Assembly: GCF_021869535.1 (NCBI RefSeq)
Contig: NW_026262690.1
Span: 92,781,995 to 92,845,994 of the forward strand
From: Mytilus californianus
Taxonomy: Eukaryota; Mollusca; Bivalvia; Mytilida; Mytilidae
Length of the DNA stretch: 64,000 bases
Direction of reading: 5' to 3'
A program made the position numbers and the translations under genes. Below, piece by piece: positions 10,200 to 23,100 of the stretch; position 1 is the stretch's first letter, and the number at the start of each line of letters is the position of its first letter. The notes below the pieces were generated by a model. The model was given only the letters and a program-made list of their open reading frames with translations, was not told the origin of the DNA and did no database searches.

Positions 10200-12400
10200 A
10201 AAAGTCAAAGTCTTAAAGGCTGTAAAAGCAATTGCTGCCATGTTAATGTTTTGTGGACTTTTATTTTTCATCCATATATATAAGAATTAAACCTGACAGG
10301 ACAGGAGTGTTGACTAGTGAGAAGCAAGACGGTTTTAACTTTATATCAATATAAGACTTTAGCAGGAAATCATTTTAAATATGTTTTATATTTTACAAGG
10401 AGACAACAAGTTTACCAGGCTAAAGTTGGGGTTAATTATACATGTGCTGAAACATATAACTGAAAAAAAAAATCATTATGGATTAGCCCCTGGTAGTGTT
10501 TGTAACTGGGCAATAATTTCCTTTATTGATTTAATTTTAACCATTTTCATAATTAATTTAAATTAACCATTCAGTTAAAACATTTCAACTTTCCAGACGC
10601 AAATGTTGAAAAACGGGACAGAAATAAAATATCTTACAAGACATAAACATGTAAAAAATAAATATATATTTCAGCTTACTAAAAATATTTTCATAATGTT
10701 ACTTTGACATCATTTCTTAAAACTAAGTCCCAAACATAATTGCTCAGTTGACATGTGTCATCCTCATGCGATACGAGATAACTATAATTCTGATGCAATC
10801 CCGAAAAGGGGGGTCATCACAAACAAACATGACATTAAATTGTCATTATACGAACTAGAACAAACAGCTCTATGTTGCTTTGATATTTATCAATTTTCAG
10901 GAAACATGTGAAATAAATTTCAGGTCCATTTCATTATAGTGCCTAACAAGATTGTGTGAGGTAGACGAAATTGACCTTAAAACGATCGTATTGTCTTTTG
11001 ATGTCCAAAAATAGGCAGATCGGACATATAAGGACTTTATCTAATGACTACATAAATTTGGGATTTATTATTATTATAATATTCTAATGAAACTGAAAAT
11101 TGTATTTTTTTTTAGGATAAACAACAATTTTACCTGGCGTAGCCGTTCATAAATGTTTTTCTGCATTTATCTTCGAAAAATGGCGTATTTAATGGAATAG
11201 AACGTTAATACAGTAAACTTTCTCTTTTTTCTCCGCAATAGGCTATCAAAAATAATTTATCTAATGTGTATGTGGAAAATTATGTGAAAAGATAAAAAGT
11301 GGCAATTGTTACCTTTCATACCTTAAGTTTCGTTCATCTGATTCTGACCAATGCTTATATACTAAATATCTATTTATATGCCGCTATTATTGTTGTTGTT
11401 ACCAATTATGTAAATCAATTGTATCTGATTTTATGCCCTTTATGGGCCCTGTAATTTGGGAAATAAAAAAAAATCTATTCATTGATAAAACGTAATATGG
11501 ACTGGTCCAGTGTCCAGTTTGCAGGTCATTTAATTTTCTGTACACATTCATGCACGCTCTGATTTAATCAATATACTCGTACGAAAAAGCATGAACAGTT
11601 TGAAGGTAATCTAATAATAACTTAATCCAATCAAATTGCATAAGATTCAATAACAATGTCAAGTCCACATCATAATGAGTAATAGAGGTAAACTGGGTAG
11701 GGAGAAAATGACAGATATTTCAAGTTAATATTTATGCAATAACGAATTAAAATTTGTCAACCAAAAGTTTTGCTACAATTTCAAAAACATGTCGTTCTGT
11801 ATGGGTATAGTTTTCGGATCTTTCATTAGCGTATTTAAGGCTATAAAAAGTTTGGGCTTCAAAAGTTCACACAATTATTGACTTTATACAGAAAATTCGT
11901 CCTTGTAAAACATTTAATAGTTCACAAATGATACGCGATTTTAAAGTAAAATTATTTCTTAAAACACTGCAAAAAATTTCATTCATATTGATAAAGTGGT
12001 ATCGTCATAAAGTGCGTTGAAATGAACAGTGGTATAGCAAACATCGAATTCCCTCACAAAATGTTATCACACACTACAGTAAGGGGAGTCAGTTAAGTTT
12101 GTCTATTTTTAGATACTATACAGGTAATCTTTTGACACTACGTATACAACCTGTGTGACCTGTGTAGTGATTTTGATTTTACGATAAATTCATGAATGAA
12201 CGATAATTTTATGAATGAACATGAGCACCTGACCTCTTTCTTAAACACCTATTAAACATATAAAACCGTATTTAATAAGGAGATAATTCAGTCAAATTTT
12301 CAGTACTAAATCAACAACTGAAATGATTCCATTTTTTGATGAAACATCGTACGAACGGAGAACGGAATCGCAGGTATAAAAATGCACTTTTTCCCTTGTA
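10200..12400. other. Intergenic, nothing recognised
   Basis: AT-rich DNA with scattered short open frames. I found no exon with paired splice sites, RNA gene or bounded mobile element here. Confidence 0.4.
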
Positions 12401-12411
12401 ATGACCGCGGA

Positions 12412-12530
12412 TCTATAATTTTTATAGATCGGTTGAAATCCCAAAACTAATTTGCATAATGGAAATTTAGGCGATAGCAATACAGCGGAATGACCTCAAG
12501 GTCATCCTCTGTAAAAATCACACGTTTTAA
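12412..12530. repeat. Dispersed repeat, inverted copy at 47308-47405
   Basis: TATAGATCGGTT, CCCAAAACTAATTTGCATAA, AGGCGATAGCAATAC and ATGACCTCAAGGTCATC occur here and, as reverse complements in the mirrored order, at 47308-47405. About 100 bp is shared. The AATGACCTCAAGGTCATC core is itself palindromic. Confidence 0.6.
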
Positions 12531-13194
12531 CGTAGATTTTATCAACCACCGGACTGAATAGAAAACAACTGTCATATTCCTGATTTGTACAGACATTTTC
12601 CAAAGAAATTTGGAAAATGTCGGGTTAAACCTGGTTTTAAAGCTAGCTAACCCTCCCAGTTGTATGACATTTGTTTGTAGATCCGTTATAATGATAAAAT
12701 CGGGTGCGCAATCCATACAGACATAATTAGTTAATGTGACAGTAATTGGGATCCAGCAGCCAAAACTGCTTAAACATATATCACAGACATACTACAGAAC
12801 TGACTAAAAAATTTAAACAAACATATTTATAAATCTAACAAGGACGCCAACACAAAAATTATTTTAGTTCATAGTAAATCTGACAAAAATATTTTTGTAT
12901 TGGATAGTACATCAGTATATAGTATACACTTTCTCGATAAAGTACAAATTAAGTAAAATATAAATACAAGGGTAAACAAAATGAGAACAACACTGTAAAA
13001 ACCTCTTGCGTCCGAATTGCACATCTGGACCAATCAGCACTAGGAACGTCCAAAGCCAAAAACCCGATAGCTGAATTCAGTAATACCTACGGCTATATAG
13101 TTACGTTAAGACATACGACCAAAAGTAACATGATAGCTCAAAAACAAATAAAGGAAAACTGTAAAGTAAACAAAAAGATACAAACTTCAGTTCC

Positions 13195-13860
13195 TTGAAT
13201 CTACAACTAAATACCATCTTGTATTATTTGTGAAGTAGACATTAAATATTTGTTTATCAGGTCTTGGTACTTTCCGATGAAGTTTTTGAGAAAAAGGACA
13301 AAATATTCTTTGACAAAACCCTGGCTCATTAACTTTTTTTGCTCAGACACCGATGACGTTTTACAAAGTCTGAGTAGCATCTGCGAGCTCTTGAATATCG
13401 TATGAGTGGAGAAATGTATAATCCATACGCAGATGAAGTAGGTACATTGCTGCTAAGGTGAGGAAAGTTCATAATTTCAAAATTGAAATCGTCTCGTTTG
13501 TCATAGATTCTAGTACTGAGGTGACCATTGTAGTCAAATTCGAGGTATGAAGTTGTATTTATGGTCTCTTTAAACTCTAGTTCAGGAGGATATATTAATA
13601 GGACCAATCAGAAAAGTTTTGATTGTTGATGAAAGAACATTATCAATATAGCTATATGTGAAATTAAATGATCTTGATTCTTTGATTTTATTTTTACAAG
13701 TGTCGGAAGGAACTCCGAAAATAGGAAAAAGGTCGGTCAGGAGATGTTCACAGTTGATTCCCATAGGAGGGCCGACCACCTCCTGGAAAACTCTACCTCC
13801 AAATTTAACAAATATGTTGTCAATGAGAAACTCCAGCATACTGATCACTTGTTTTTCCAT
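13195..13860 (-). pseudogene. Decayed reverse-transcriptase fragment (probably Penelope-like retroelement)
   Basis: Two minus-strand frames (13582-13860 and 13329-13607) carry the palm of an RT typical of mollusc retroelements: LEFLIDNIFVKFGGRVFQ, then PPMGINC in the PMGTNC position, a YIDNV replacing the catalytic YIDDV, YPPELEFKETI, and YDKRDDFNF. Further down, to about 13195, a third frame shows a KYQDLINKY-like segment. Several frameshifts and loss of the second catalytic aspartate show that it is dead. The family assignment rests on these motifs as I remember them. The element ends were not located. Confidence 0.7.
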
Positions 13861-15138
13861 GTAGCATGTTTTATTTTCGGGCTTATTTTAAACAAAACTT
13901 GCCTAATTATAACACAAAACAATAGATTTGAAGCGTATGGTTCACCTTATATTCAGGAAAGCATTTTGAATAATATCTTTGCAGGAAGGAAACGTTTGCA
14001 GGGAAACAGTAAAGAAACGCAAAATGAAGTTGTCAGGGAACCATATCATTTTCCTTCATCAATTTTCCTGTGACGCCGTAAGACGGCAAAACTCATCAAA
14101 GATAATGGGCTTATAAAAGGCTTCCTTTGCTTTTTGTGTGTTTTTTTGCTGCACATGTACTGACTTTGTGTCATGGATGGATACCCCATATCCTTTGTTT
14201 TTTCTATTATAATTTGTTACGCCCGACGCTTAAACAAAAGCATTTATAAAAATATTGTTTTGCTGCGGCTTATGCCTAAAAACTTTTCAAGATAATTGGC
14301 AAAAACGCTTAAATTGGAAAAAAAATGTAATTTAAGGGTTATAACTCCTATAGGGAGTTAAATCGGTGATGGTTTGAACTTTCATATTGTTATTTTTTTT
14401 AGAAATTGTATTGATGATCAGTGTTGACGTTTACACCGTTTCTTTCTGTATCACATGTTTAAAGTAAGTAAAAACAACCGCTAAAATTGGTTAAATTTCG
14501 ACTATAATTAAGCCAATGAGGCGCCTGACAATATTGCTAGAACCGTAAAGTAGTTAGATCATAATATTTTAAATGTGTAGCGTTTTATCATGATTCCGTC
14601 CGATTTGTTCGTTATCTATTATGATTATTAAGATAGGCTTGAATTTTACCCTATGACTCTACTGGTTGTCATGGAGATCATGTTGTTTTGTTGGCAAGGA
14701 TCATTCTGAGTGACAAAGTTTTTTTTTCTTTGAGAAAATTTTAAGTGTAAACGATTACATGAAAGTCTTACTGTAAATCATAATCATTGATAATCAACAG
14801 CGTGTTTATTTTAAATTTTCAACTAAAATCTCAATTGACTAGTTGTATAAAGTCATGTAAAGTGGCTGTATGATAACTTGAGTTTGCAAATTAAAACCAT
14901 ATGGGTCAGGCAAAAACGAAATATAACACAGTACAGTGCGAAAACACAATAATTATAGAATATTTAACAAAAAATAGTCATATTAGTGTGTGTGTTTCTT
15001 TTATTGACATGGGCCTCATTTTCGTGAACCCAAATATTTCTTATAAAGTCACCAACTGCTGACAAAAGTTTAAATTCAGGATTTAGCTTGAAAAGTGGTT
15101 TTTATGACTTTGCATTCTTATTCAATTTTAACGTTTTT

Positions 15139-15336
15139 ATGTTGATATTTTCATTTTACATTTTGTTTCGGACATGCGTTGGGCAGCGCATTGAAAGTAA
15201 AAACAGAAAATCTCGTAAAAAGAAGCTGCAAGAAAACAAACAGAAAAAGGCAAATATTGCCCCTGAGATCCGCGGTGGTATGTTATATCAGAGACATATC
15301 ATCCGTAATACAATGCCGCCTGATTATATGTTTTAA
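15139..15336 (+). CDS. Candidate small membrane-anchored ORF, unrecognised
   Basis: From ATG at 15139 the frame encodes 65 residues: a hydrophobic N-terminal helix (FMLIFSFYILF is part of it), a strongly basic segment (KNRKSRKKKLQ), then a soluble tail ending MPPDYMF. AATAAA signals follow at about 15371 and 15401. The frame is open upstream to 15088, and a possible short exon at 14403-14463 (poly-T tract plus AG; GTAAGT donor) starts with an ATG and would join in phase through a weak acceptor at 15086. There is no homology that I recognise, so chance remains a real possibility. Confidence 0.28.
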   Translation: MLIFSFYILFRTCVGQRIESKNRKSRKKKLQENKQKKANIAPEIRGGMLYQRHIIRNTMPPDYMF

Positions 15337-15531
15337 AACTTCCGTTTTATCTCAGATTTTATCTTCTGTAAATAAATGCCTTTGACTCGACTGTCTGTAA
15401 TAAAATCGGTGTATTCAAGACCTTTTAAGTATAGACGTCAAGTGATATCTGTTTTAATTTCATCCTCAATGATTATTTAATTTTGCTAATGGTTTAGTCA
15501 TATAAAGTTTCGGAGCAAAATCCTATCTCTT

Positions 15532-16262
15532 TTAAGGTAGCACAATACAAAGATTGTATACCTCCAACTCCCCAGTTTTAAAATGCTGTAACTTTCTTTA
15601 TAATGCTTGAAAATTTATAAAAGTGGTATTTATGGATAGCTAACAGATTACTCTTTCAAATTAATGCAATGTTAGTATTATACAACAATTATGTAATTAA
15701 TTATAATTTTAACTGTGTCTACAAAATTTTACAAAACATTTCCACTTTCAATTGAAATTATCTTCTTCATGGATACCCCGAGAGGGTTGATTTTATAATA
15801 TATTGTTCCTAGAGCCATTATCTACTAAAGGGTTTCTCAGATTTTGGATAGAATGTATAGATCAAATTTTACACCTAATCAAATAATCTCTACTTTTATG
15901 TGGTAAGGATGTTTACACTAATTACAGATTTATGAGAGAATGGAATACGATAGCGATAATTTGAGACACCCTTTTGTAGCTCCTGCTGTGTTGATTAAGA
16001 TAACGTTAAAATTTCTTGTGTAGTTATAGAGATGTCAGAGCTAAATTTATTCAAGTGAACTGACTAAGATTTTGCCATTAATTGCATAATAATTGATTTC
16101 ATAATGATTGCATAACAAAAATATTGCATTCATTTAAAAGATTAATCTTTTATCTATCTATATATACCTCTTTTATTAATTTGTATGCAGTCATAAGAAA
16201 GTAACATCATTTTAAAGGTTGGAGATTGGAAGTAAAAAAATCTTTGTATTGTGCTACCTTAA
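15532..16262. mobile_element. 731-bp element with TTAAGGTAGCAC terminal inverted repeats
   Basis: The left end TTAAGGTAGCACAATACAAA and its reverse complement at 16243-16262 are perfect over 20 bp. Imperfect pairing continues inward through CTCCAAC/GTTGGAG. No open frame of useful size lies inside, so this is a non-autonomous (MITE-like) element. Confidence 0.75.
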
Positions 16263-17340
16263 TATATTCAAAGCAAGTTTATGCATGCTTTAATTAAGCC
16301 TTATGTACACCTCTGAGGAGCCAAAAATTTCTAGATGATTAAACTTTTTTTCTTAACCTCATTTTTGGGTTTATATGACTGTTAAAAGATAATTGGTGAT
16401 GAAAAAAATCATATGGTGGTGCACTTCTTTTTTTGCTACAGCCATTTGAAAGTACCCAATTTTGATGATTTACCCATTTTCATCAATTTTTACCCATTTA
16501 ATTTTAGGCTATTATCATGAAAAAAATCACAGTTTCACAATTAAACTTTTTTCATACTTTCACTAAAGATGAAGTGGACCAATCTGAATAAATTTAACTT
16601 TAAAAAAAACTACAGGTAGGTGTTAATATAAGAAAGTTTTATAAAATTTTGATGCTTTTTCGTGTCAAATTTACCATGTTGTCAATTTTGTAAATTTGGG
16701 ATTTTTCTCTCTTTTTAGAACAAAAAGCATATTATTTCAACTTCTTTGTTATTAATGATTGAAAAAATACATATCTAAGAAATTTGAAAAGAAAAAATTG
16801 ATATGAGATGTACATGCATCTGGTAAAATCATTTCTTGTACCCTCACCCATTTTCTCAACATTTTGGCTAATGAGACTGACTTGATTGGTCACTATAAAA
16901 TTTGAAAATTTTATTACTCAAAAACTACTTATTGTAAATACACAATTTTTTTCACAGAGTTAAGTTTGATTATAATATTTTTAAATTCATTGATTATGAT
17001 ATTTTCCTCTCAGTGTATCACATGTTTTGGAAATAATTCCAGAACGAGATTTCAACGAGACTGAAATGTCAGAAGAATACATCCTTAAGGGTGTAAATTA
17101 TTGTCCCGTTCCAATTTTCAAAAAGAGTTATTAATCTTAGCGATTTGTTTTTAATATTTGTTTATAGAAAACGAACATTAGACAATATTGTCTGTTAATA
17201 TTTCACAGCAAATCCGGAAATTAGTCCGGTACGATTTTTGACTTGAACAACCCAAGAGCATTTTATCGTACCCAAGCAGGTGCCATGACGATTGTAAACA
17301 ATATGGTGGTTTAAATTATCCTTCTGACTCGAGGAGTGCA
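16263..17340. other. Intergenic upstream of the docking-domain gene
   Basis: AT-rich, with no coding signal seen. The promoter of the downstream gene should lie in the last few hundred bases, but I see no TATA box or other element that I would defend. Confidence 0.4.
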
Positions 17341-17364
17341 CTTTAACAGATTAATTGAACAAAA

Positions 17365-17580
17365 ATGGCAGACCAAGAAAAGATACTTGAGGCTGCAAAG
17401 GCAGAAATACAATCTGCCATGAACAAAGCTTTTGAAAACGTGGCTGGTGATGGGGAACCCAATAAAGCTGCAGAGTCAGGCGGACCATCAGAAGAAAAAG
17501 ATTACGTTGAACCGATCCAAGATCCTTATGGAAAAGCAATCAAATATCTAGAAAAGCATAACGTTATGCAACTTTTTCAG
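17365..17580 (+). CDS. Docking-domain gene, exon 1
   Basis: ATG at 17365 is the first in the open frame. The exon is 72 codons and ends exactly after CTTTTTCAG with donor GTAATT. It holds the N-terminal helix, acidic linker and first docking helix. Confidence 0.78.
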
Positions 17581-18380
17581 GTAATTAGACAAGTTTTAAT
17601 CTAGATAAAAAAATAGATTACCCAACAATTTTACAGTAGCCCATAGCATAGGCATACATAGCTGCTAAACCTTAGCTCATAGGTCTTTATGATATTTTTT
17701 GACAATTTGCGGACAAATTAAGGACTTACAATAGTCTTTCTATATAAATCATTGGTAAATATTTTTTTTTTACAACAATAGTTATATGTTTGAAAAGGTT
17801 AATACCTGTTTCCAGTCATATATGATATAACGAAAGATTTTGATTGCCAGTTTATAGGATTTTAAAGGAGACTTTGTTTCTTTAGTTATAAAAGAAATGT
17901 TCAGTTTCAACAGTTTAGAATGACTCAAATATCAAATCAATGCATGCACTGGTACATAGAAAACCCAAAGACATGCTAAAAAACATGAAAACAATATTTT
18001 ACGTGGTCTAATATTGTCAACTTTGATTAAAAAAAAAGACAATTATACAGCGATACATGTCAATTTTACTTAATTTGAATAGTATTCTTTTTCTTTCATG
18101 AAAACAATTGTTTCTCTTTATGTAGGAACATGACAACATGTAGTAAACAATAGGTAAAATTGATTTTATGATTCATTTAGGAAACAACTAGCTGTGTCAA
18201 GCAGCACATACATGTACCTTTTTTTTACTGATTTGTAAACAATCAAGTACATATATTGTAAGTGTTTCTATCTTTTTGTACTTGCAGGCTTTGACAGCTA
18301 GCATTGTATACAACAAACCAGACGACCCACTGCAGACAATGATGAAAGAAATAGAAACAATGAAGAAACAATCGGGTTAA
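17365..18380 (+). CDS. Small DPY-30/RII-alpha-like docking-domain protein (2 exons, 102 aa)
   Basis: Exons 17365-17580 and 18288-18380 join in phase 0 to give 102 residues. Residues 1-50 form an alanine/glutamate-rich helix followed by an acidic, glycine-rich linker. From about residue 55 the sequence reads DPYGKAIKYLEKHNVMQLFQ, then ALTASIVYNKPDDPLQTMM and a short helix. This is the X-x-x-YLxxHxxxxLFxxLT...YxKPxDP pattern of DPY-30/RII-alpha dimerisation-docking domains, as in TEX55- and EFCAB10-like proteins. Such domains form four-helix-bundle dimers and bind amphipathic helices, often in cilia or sperm flagella. Start context AAAATGG. The gene stands alone between intergenic regions. The family fold is fairly clear; the orthologue is not. 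Confidence 0.72.
18288..18380 (+). CDS. Docking-domain gene, exon 2
   Basis: Acceptor TTTTTGTACTTGCAG. The exon is 30 codons plus TAA. It encodes the second docking helix with NKPDDP and a C-terminal lysine-rich helix ending KKQSG. Confidence 0.78.
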   Translation, partial: ALTASIVYNKPDDPLQTMMKEIETMKKQSG

Positions 18381-19810
18381 CAGACTTTTATGGAGAAGTT
18401 GTGTGTGTGAAGTGCAATCTGTTTTACAAGAGATTTATACCACTGTCCTTCAGTTGTTGTTTTGGTTCAATATTTCATGTTGTTAGCATAATAATCATTG
18501 AATTTATAATTGAACAGTATTATGTAAATGAAAATTACTGCCTTATTTGTATATATGAGTTGATTGTAATTTTAAATACATTGACAATCAAACATCCTGA
18601 GTGACGTTTTTAGATGTAAAATTTCAAAGAGTAGTTCAATTAATAGTGTATTGATTTAAAAGTATAAATCATACATGTATTACATTATTTTTTCAACTAA
18701 ATTTAAAACAAACCAGACTACTATATTTTATACCATGAACAAGACAGGTCAAAATTACATTTCAGTTGTGCAATTTACCTAATTAATTTTTTATAAGTAT
18801 GCATTTATTCTGTTTTGCATTCTACTCTAAAGACGGTTTTTCTTTATCTATAAATGAGGTCGATACTATAGATCATTATAATTTTTCACAACATTTCTCA
18901 CATGTGATCATGTGACAGGAGGTTTCAACACTACAATTTTGAAGAATTTTCCAAGCAATAGTTCACTGACCCAATTCAACACTGATGATTTTATTTCATG
19001 AAAATAATTAATTTGATCTTGTGGAAAATATTGTGCTATTTTTATGATGCCACAGAAACCTTGCCTAAAGAGATGGTCAAGTAAACAGAAATTAGAAAAA
19101 AATCTTGTTTGATATTAAATTATGTGAAGCGAAATCTGTGATATAGTAGAAATTAGTTTTATTTTTATAATCAGCCTTATAAGTACCCAAGCACTTACAA
19201 AATTTAAGCTGAAACCAGACTTATGTTGAAATAATTTAATTGAAAAGAAACAGTATTTTCTTTTATCTTCAAGTACTATTTTTAAAATCCATTTCACATT
19301 GTTAAAGATTTCTCAACATGATCAGAATAATAAATGGAACATTATTAGATGCTTGTACATGTAACAAATTCAAAAAATTAAGCAATACTATATCAGTGGT
19401 GCTTACAGTAGGTGGGATAGAGTGGGTTGGATCCTAGCCTTTTTTGAATGAGATAAAAATTGACAAAATTCAAGGCCTATTCAATAGGCCTTAACCTGGA
19501 AACTCTGCTTGGTCAGAATCTAACCATAAGTGAGCTTATGGGTGCTTAATTGATTTTAGACCATAATATAAGTGAAGGAGCTTATTAGGCTGAGTACAAT
19601 ATATAATAATTATGTATTCTGATTTATTTTTGTATATAGTCAACCTTAGTTAAGCATACAGATGTGCCAATATTGTAATGTTGTAAAAATTGTTATTTTT
19701 TATATTGTATAAAGTTTGTGTGCATTTGAAAATATATGATCTATACACTATTGTAAAGTTGTTGAATGACATCAGTCTATAGAATAAAATGATATTTTAA
19801 ACAGATAGTA
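18381..19810 (+). other. Probable 3' UTR of the docking-domain gene with poly-A signals
   Basis: No other gene lies between the stop codon and AATAAA hexamers at 19329-19334 and 19783-19788. Either could end the transcript; which is used cannot be read from the sequence. Confidence 0.35.
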
Positions 19811-22800
19811 TAATTATTTCCTTTGAAAATTGAAGAAAGAATACATACAGTTCAATACATTAATAAGTTTGGAGGTTGAATTCTTACTTAAGTTTTGTAG
19901 AGAGATCTATATGTATTTAATAAAAGTGGAATTTTAGGACCAGTTAATAAGGTGTTTCAGACTTTAAAGGTACATTTTTGGCTTATTGAAGCAAACACCA
20001 TAGAAAAATGGTTCTTATGCATGAAAAAAAAAATAATTGGCTAAAAGAATAAGCCTTTTATTTTCTCCACATATAAAAGCATTAACCCTTATTTATAAAT
20101 GAATAATATTTATATACAACGAAGTAGAATACATATGATAACTGGTTGCCACATTAAAGATCAAAAGTGCTGATAGTGGCGTTAAACCCCATACAATCAA
20201 TTGATCGGTCAAATAATCTGATAAAAAACAGTGAGAAGTATACATTCTAAACTCCTACTACTATGGTAGAGATATTTAATTTCAAATTTCAAATGGATTC
20301 AACTGTTGGAAGATTTTCCAATTGCTTTCTAATTTATTCAATGTTGTAGTCAGAAAACCAACTAGTTGTTTGTGTGGTAGAAGGTTCTTCTCAATTGCTG
20401 GGAGTGTGAGTTCAACCCCAAAATTTGTACATTTAGTTGCAAGTATGAGCCAATATGGGTTAGTTTGGAGTCAGAATAATGTGACAGAGTAGGGTGGCAG
20501 CCCCTAATTTGTATATCTTTGAAACACAGATTCCATTTAGTCATTTTTGCTTGCCCTCCCGAAGCACTTGAGCTCACCCATGGTATTTGAAGTGGTTCAT
20601 GTTGCTTAGTCTTTAAATTTCTATATTGTGTATTGTAGACTGTTGTTTGTTTTTTCCTGTTTTTTTTTTGTTGCCATGGCATTGTCCGTTTGTTTATACC
20701 TTTGGTATTTTTGCCTCTCTTAAAACAAATGTCTTCTTCGCGATAAAGTGAACTCAGTTGACCTTTGCAGGAGTAAACTCATTTGACCTTTGCAGGAGTA
20801 AACAGTTACTAATATTTGTTCAAGACTGACTCTTATCAAGATTTTCTTGATAAGAGGTCTGCTACTTACTAGTAAGTTATTGAACCAAGGTTTTTAATGG
20901 TTTATTTGAAGCTATCCTTTTGAAAGTTTTACAAACGTAATCAGGGTTTGGTTGACCTTAATTGAAAATTTATGTCACATATGACTTTAATTATGTTTCA
21001 ATTGTTATAGCCTTTATTGAGATATCATTGAATATACCTTATCACCAGAATTATACTTGCCTTGAGCAACATAACAGGTGCAACTAATGAGGCAGGAACT
21101 GCTTAAAACCATTCTGGAGCATGTGAATTTGTCCATGGTTTATAGAAGGGTTCGTGTTGCTCAATCTTTTCTGTGTAGTGTTTTTTGGCCAATTTTTCTT
21201 CTTTTTTTCTTTTGCCATGGTATTGTATGTTTTTTATTAAACCTTATTTACTTTTCCTTTTGACAAATTTAGTGGGTGTTTTTTTCAGTTACTGTTTTGA
21301 GTGGCTTTTGTCAACATAATAACAAATCGAAACAACTTGAAAGTTTATATTTTAATATAAACATACTAATAAATAAATGTCTGATAAATAACAAGTAACT
21401 ATATTTTTACTACAACCTCTTAAGTAGCTACAGCTCTATCAAATTGAAATTTTAATTGGTCACATAACATGTAAGAGAATTAACTTTTAAATTGTCAGCA
21501 GAAAGTATAACAAAACAAAAATGTTTTGATTTTGCTGTAAAGGTGTGACCTACTTTCAGCATTCCTCAAGTTGAAGGACATAAAAAAGCACTGTTGTTTT
21601 GATTTATGATTTTCCAGTACTTTACATGCTTGTTGCCTACTGTATCCTAACCTCATAGCAGTTTTTTTTAACCTATCAAGGATAATTGTGAACTCCTGGA
21701 TGTTCAAGACATAAAACATAAATGTCTTAAATAAGAAATGAAATATTTTCAAACATGCAAACACTTACTGCAACTAGAAATTTATCTACATTATTCCTTT
21801 TTTTTAATATTTGAAAATTGGTTAAAAAGTCCTATTTGATGTACTTTCTTTATTAAATAATTTTCATTTGATATGTGGTCACATAGAAAAAAAATCTTTT
21901 TAAACACATGTGATGTTTTAACATTTGGTCTTCTGAAATGCAAAGTTGCCATTTTCATTTTCATTGTATCGCAATGACAAAGTTAAAATATGATACCAAA
22001 CTTCAATGTTTCAATGGAATTTAAGTACCGGTATTTAATTAATGTTAGGGAAAAAAAGGAAGCACAAATGGTTCATGAAACAGTAATTGGTTATAAAAAG
22101 TACAAATCAGCAAGATTAGGAAAAAAAGACAACATATTTTTTTACCGTAAATATGTTTCAAAGATCTACAAAAGCACATATAAATGTTACAGAATTTGCA
22201 TGGCACATTCATATAGGTGTGCTGATACACATATGTAATAGGTAAGGCTAAATCCTATATAACTGAGACATTCCCAGACAACTAATATACTATTTTCATC
22301 TAGATATTCTTAGTAAACAATTAATGCACAATATAAAAGGATAAATATCAGTACAAAAACTAGGCAAAATAAATTAATTGTTTAGATTCTCACCCACCTA
22401 CTAAGATATGTGATGTAGAGCTTACTTATATTTTGTTGTTGATATATATTCAATCATTAAAATTGCTAAGAATTTTAAATGTATTTGAAAAATAACACAA
22501 TGGATGAAAATGAAGGAAAAATGAGATGGAGGAGGAATAAAAATCTAAAAATTTAATTCATTTGGCCTTGTAGAAAAAAATGCAATATAAATGTATATGT
22601 TGTAAAAATGTATAGAAATTTATCACAGATACTAGAAGAGATTCCTACAAACATACAACCAGTCAAATTTTACCATGAAATAAATCATGGCTATTTCACA
22701 TAAAATCTATTTATGTAAATATGACATACATACAACCCGTCAAAACTGCCCATGAAATAAAAACAAATTGTAGCTTATTTCAAAACATAGAATTAGTAGG

Positions 22801-23090
22801 ATATATACAACCAGTCAATATTTCATGTATAGAAGAGTATGTTAATAATACAAAACAAAATCCTTTCTGGACAAATATAGGCTTATATACAATCGAGATA
22901 GAAAAAAATTCATGATCAAATCAAAACGTTTTGTCATAGTCAACAAATTTTTACTGTAAATGATATATATGATATGGCGAAATCTCAAGTCTGCTTACAA
23001 CCTGATCGGTGATGACCTTGTATCTGGTCCCAGCTTGAATTCCTAGATATGACTAACAAATTTGGTATGGTATAATTACTTATGGTGGGA
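19811..23090. other. Intergenic between docking-domain gene and EML gene
   Basis: Contains copies of the dispersed repeat at 20670-20720 and 20840-21260 and otherwise AT-rich DNA. Short open frames (for example minus strand 21495-21764 and plus strand 21990-22238) lack splice support or family resemblance. Confidence 0.4.
20840..21260. repeat. Dispersed repeat, same family as 8675-9065
   Basis: It begins with a TCAAGATTTTCTTGATAAGA inverted motif, then AACCAAGGTTT, TTTTACAAACG, GGTTTGGTTGACC and TTTTGCCATGGTATTGTATG in the same order and orientation as the 8675 copy. Divergence is high. Confidence 0.55.
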
Positions 23091-23094
23091 TGTT

Positions 23095-23100
23095 TTTATT
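23095..23100 (-). terminator. Candidate poly-A signal of the EML gene
   Basis: AATAAA on the minus strand, about 405 bp past the EML stop codon, and the first such hexamer after the stop that I noted. Use is inferred. Confidence 0.35.

Noticed and set aside
21495-21764. Minus-strand 89-codon frame containing LKKTAMRLGYSRQQACKVLE
   Set aside because: Lies beyond the likely EML poly-A signal, starts and ends in AT-rich noise, and I recognise no family. It could be tested by homology search, but is not supported here.
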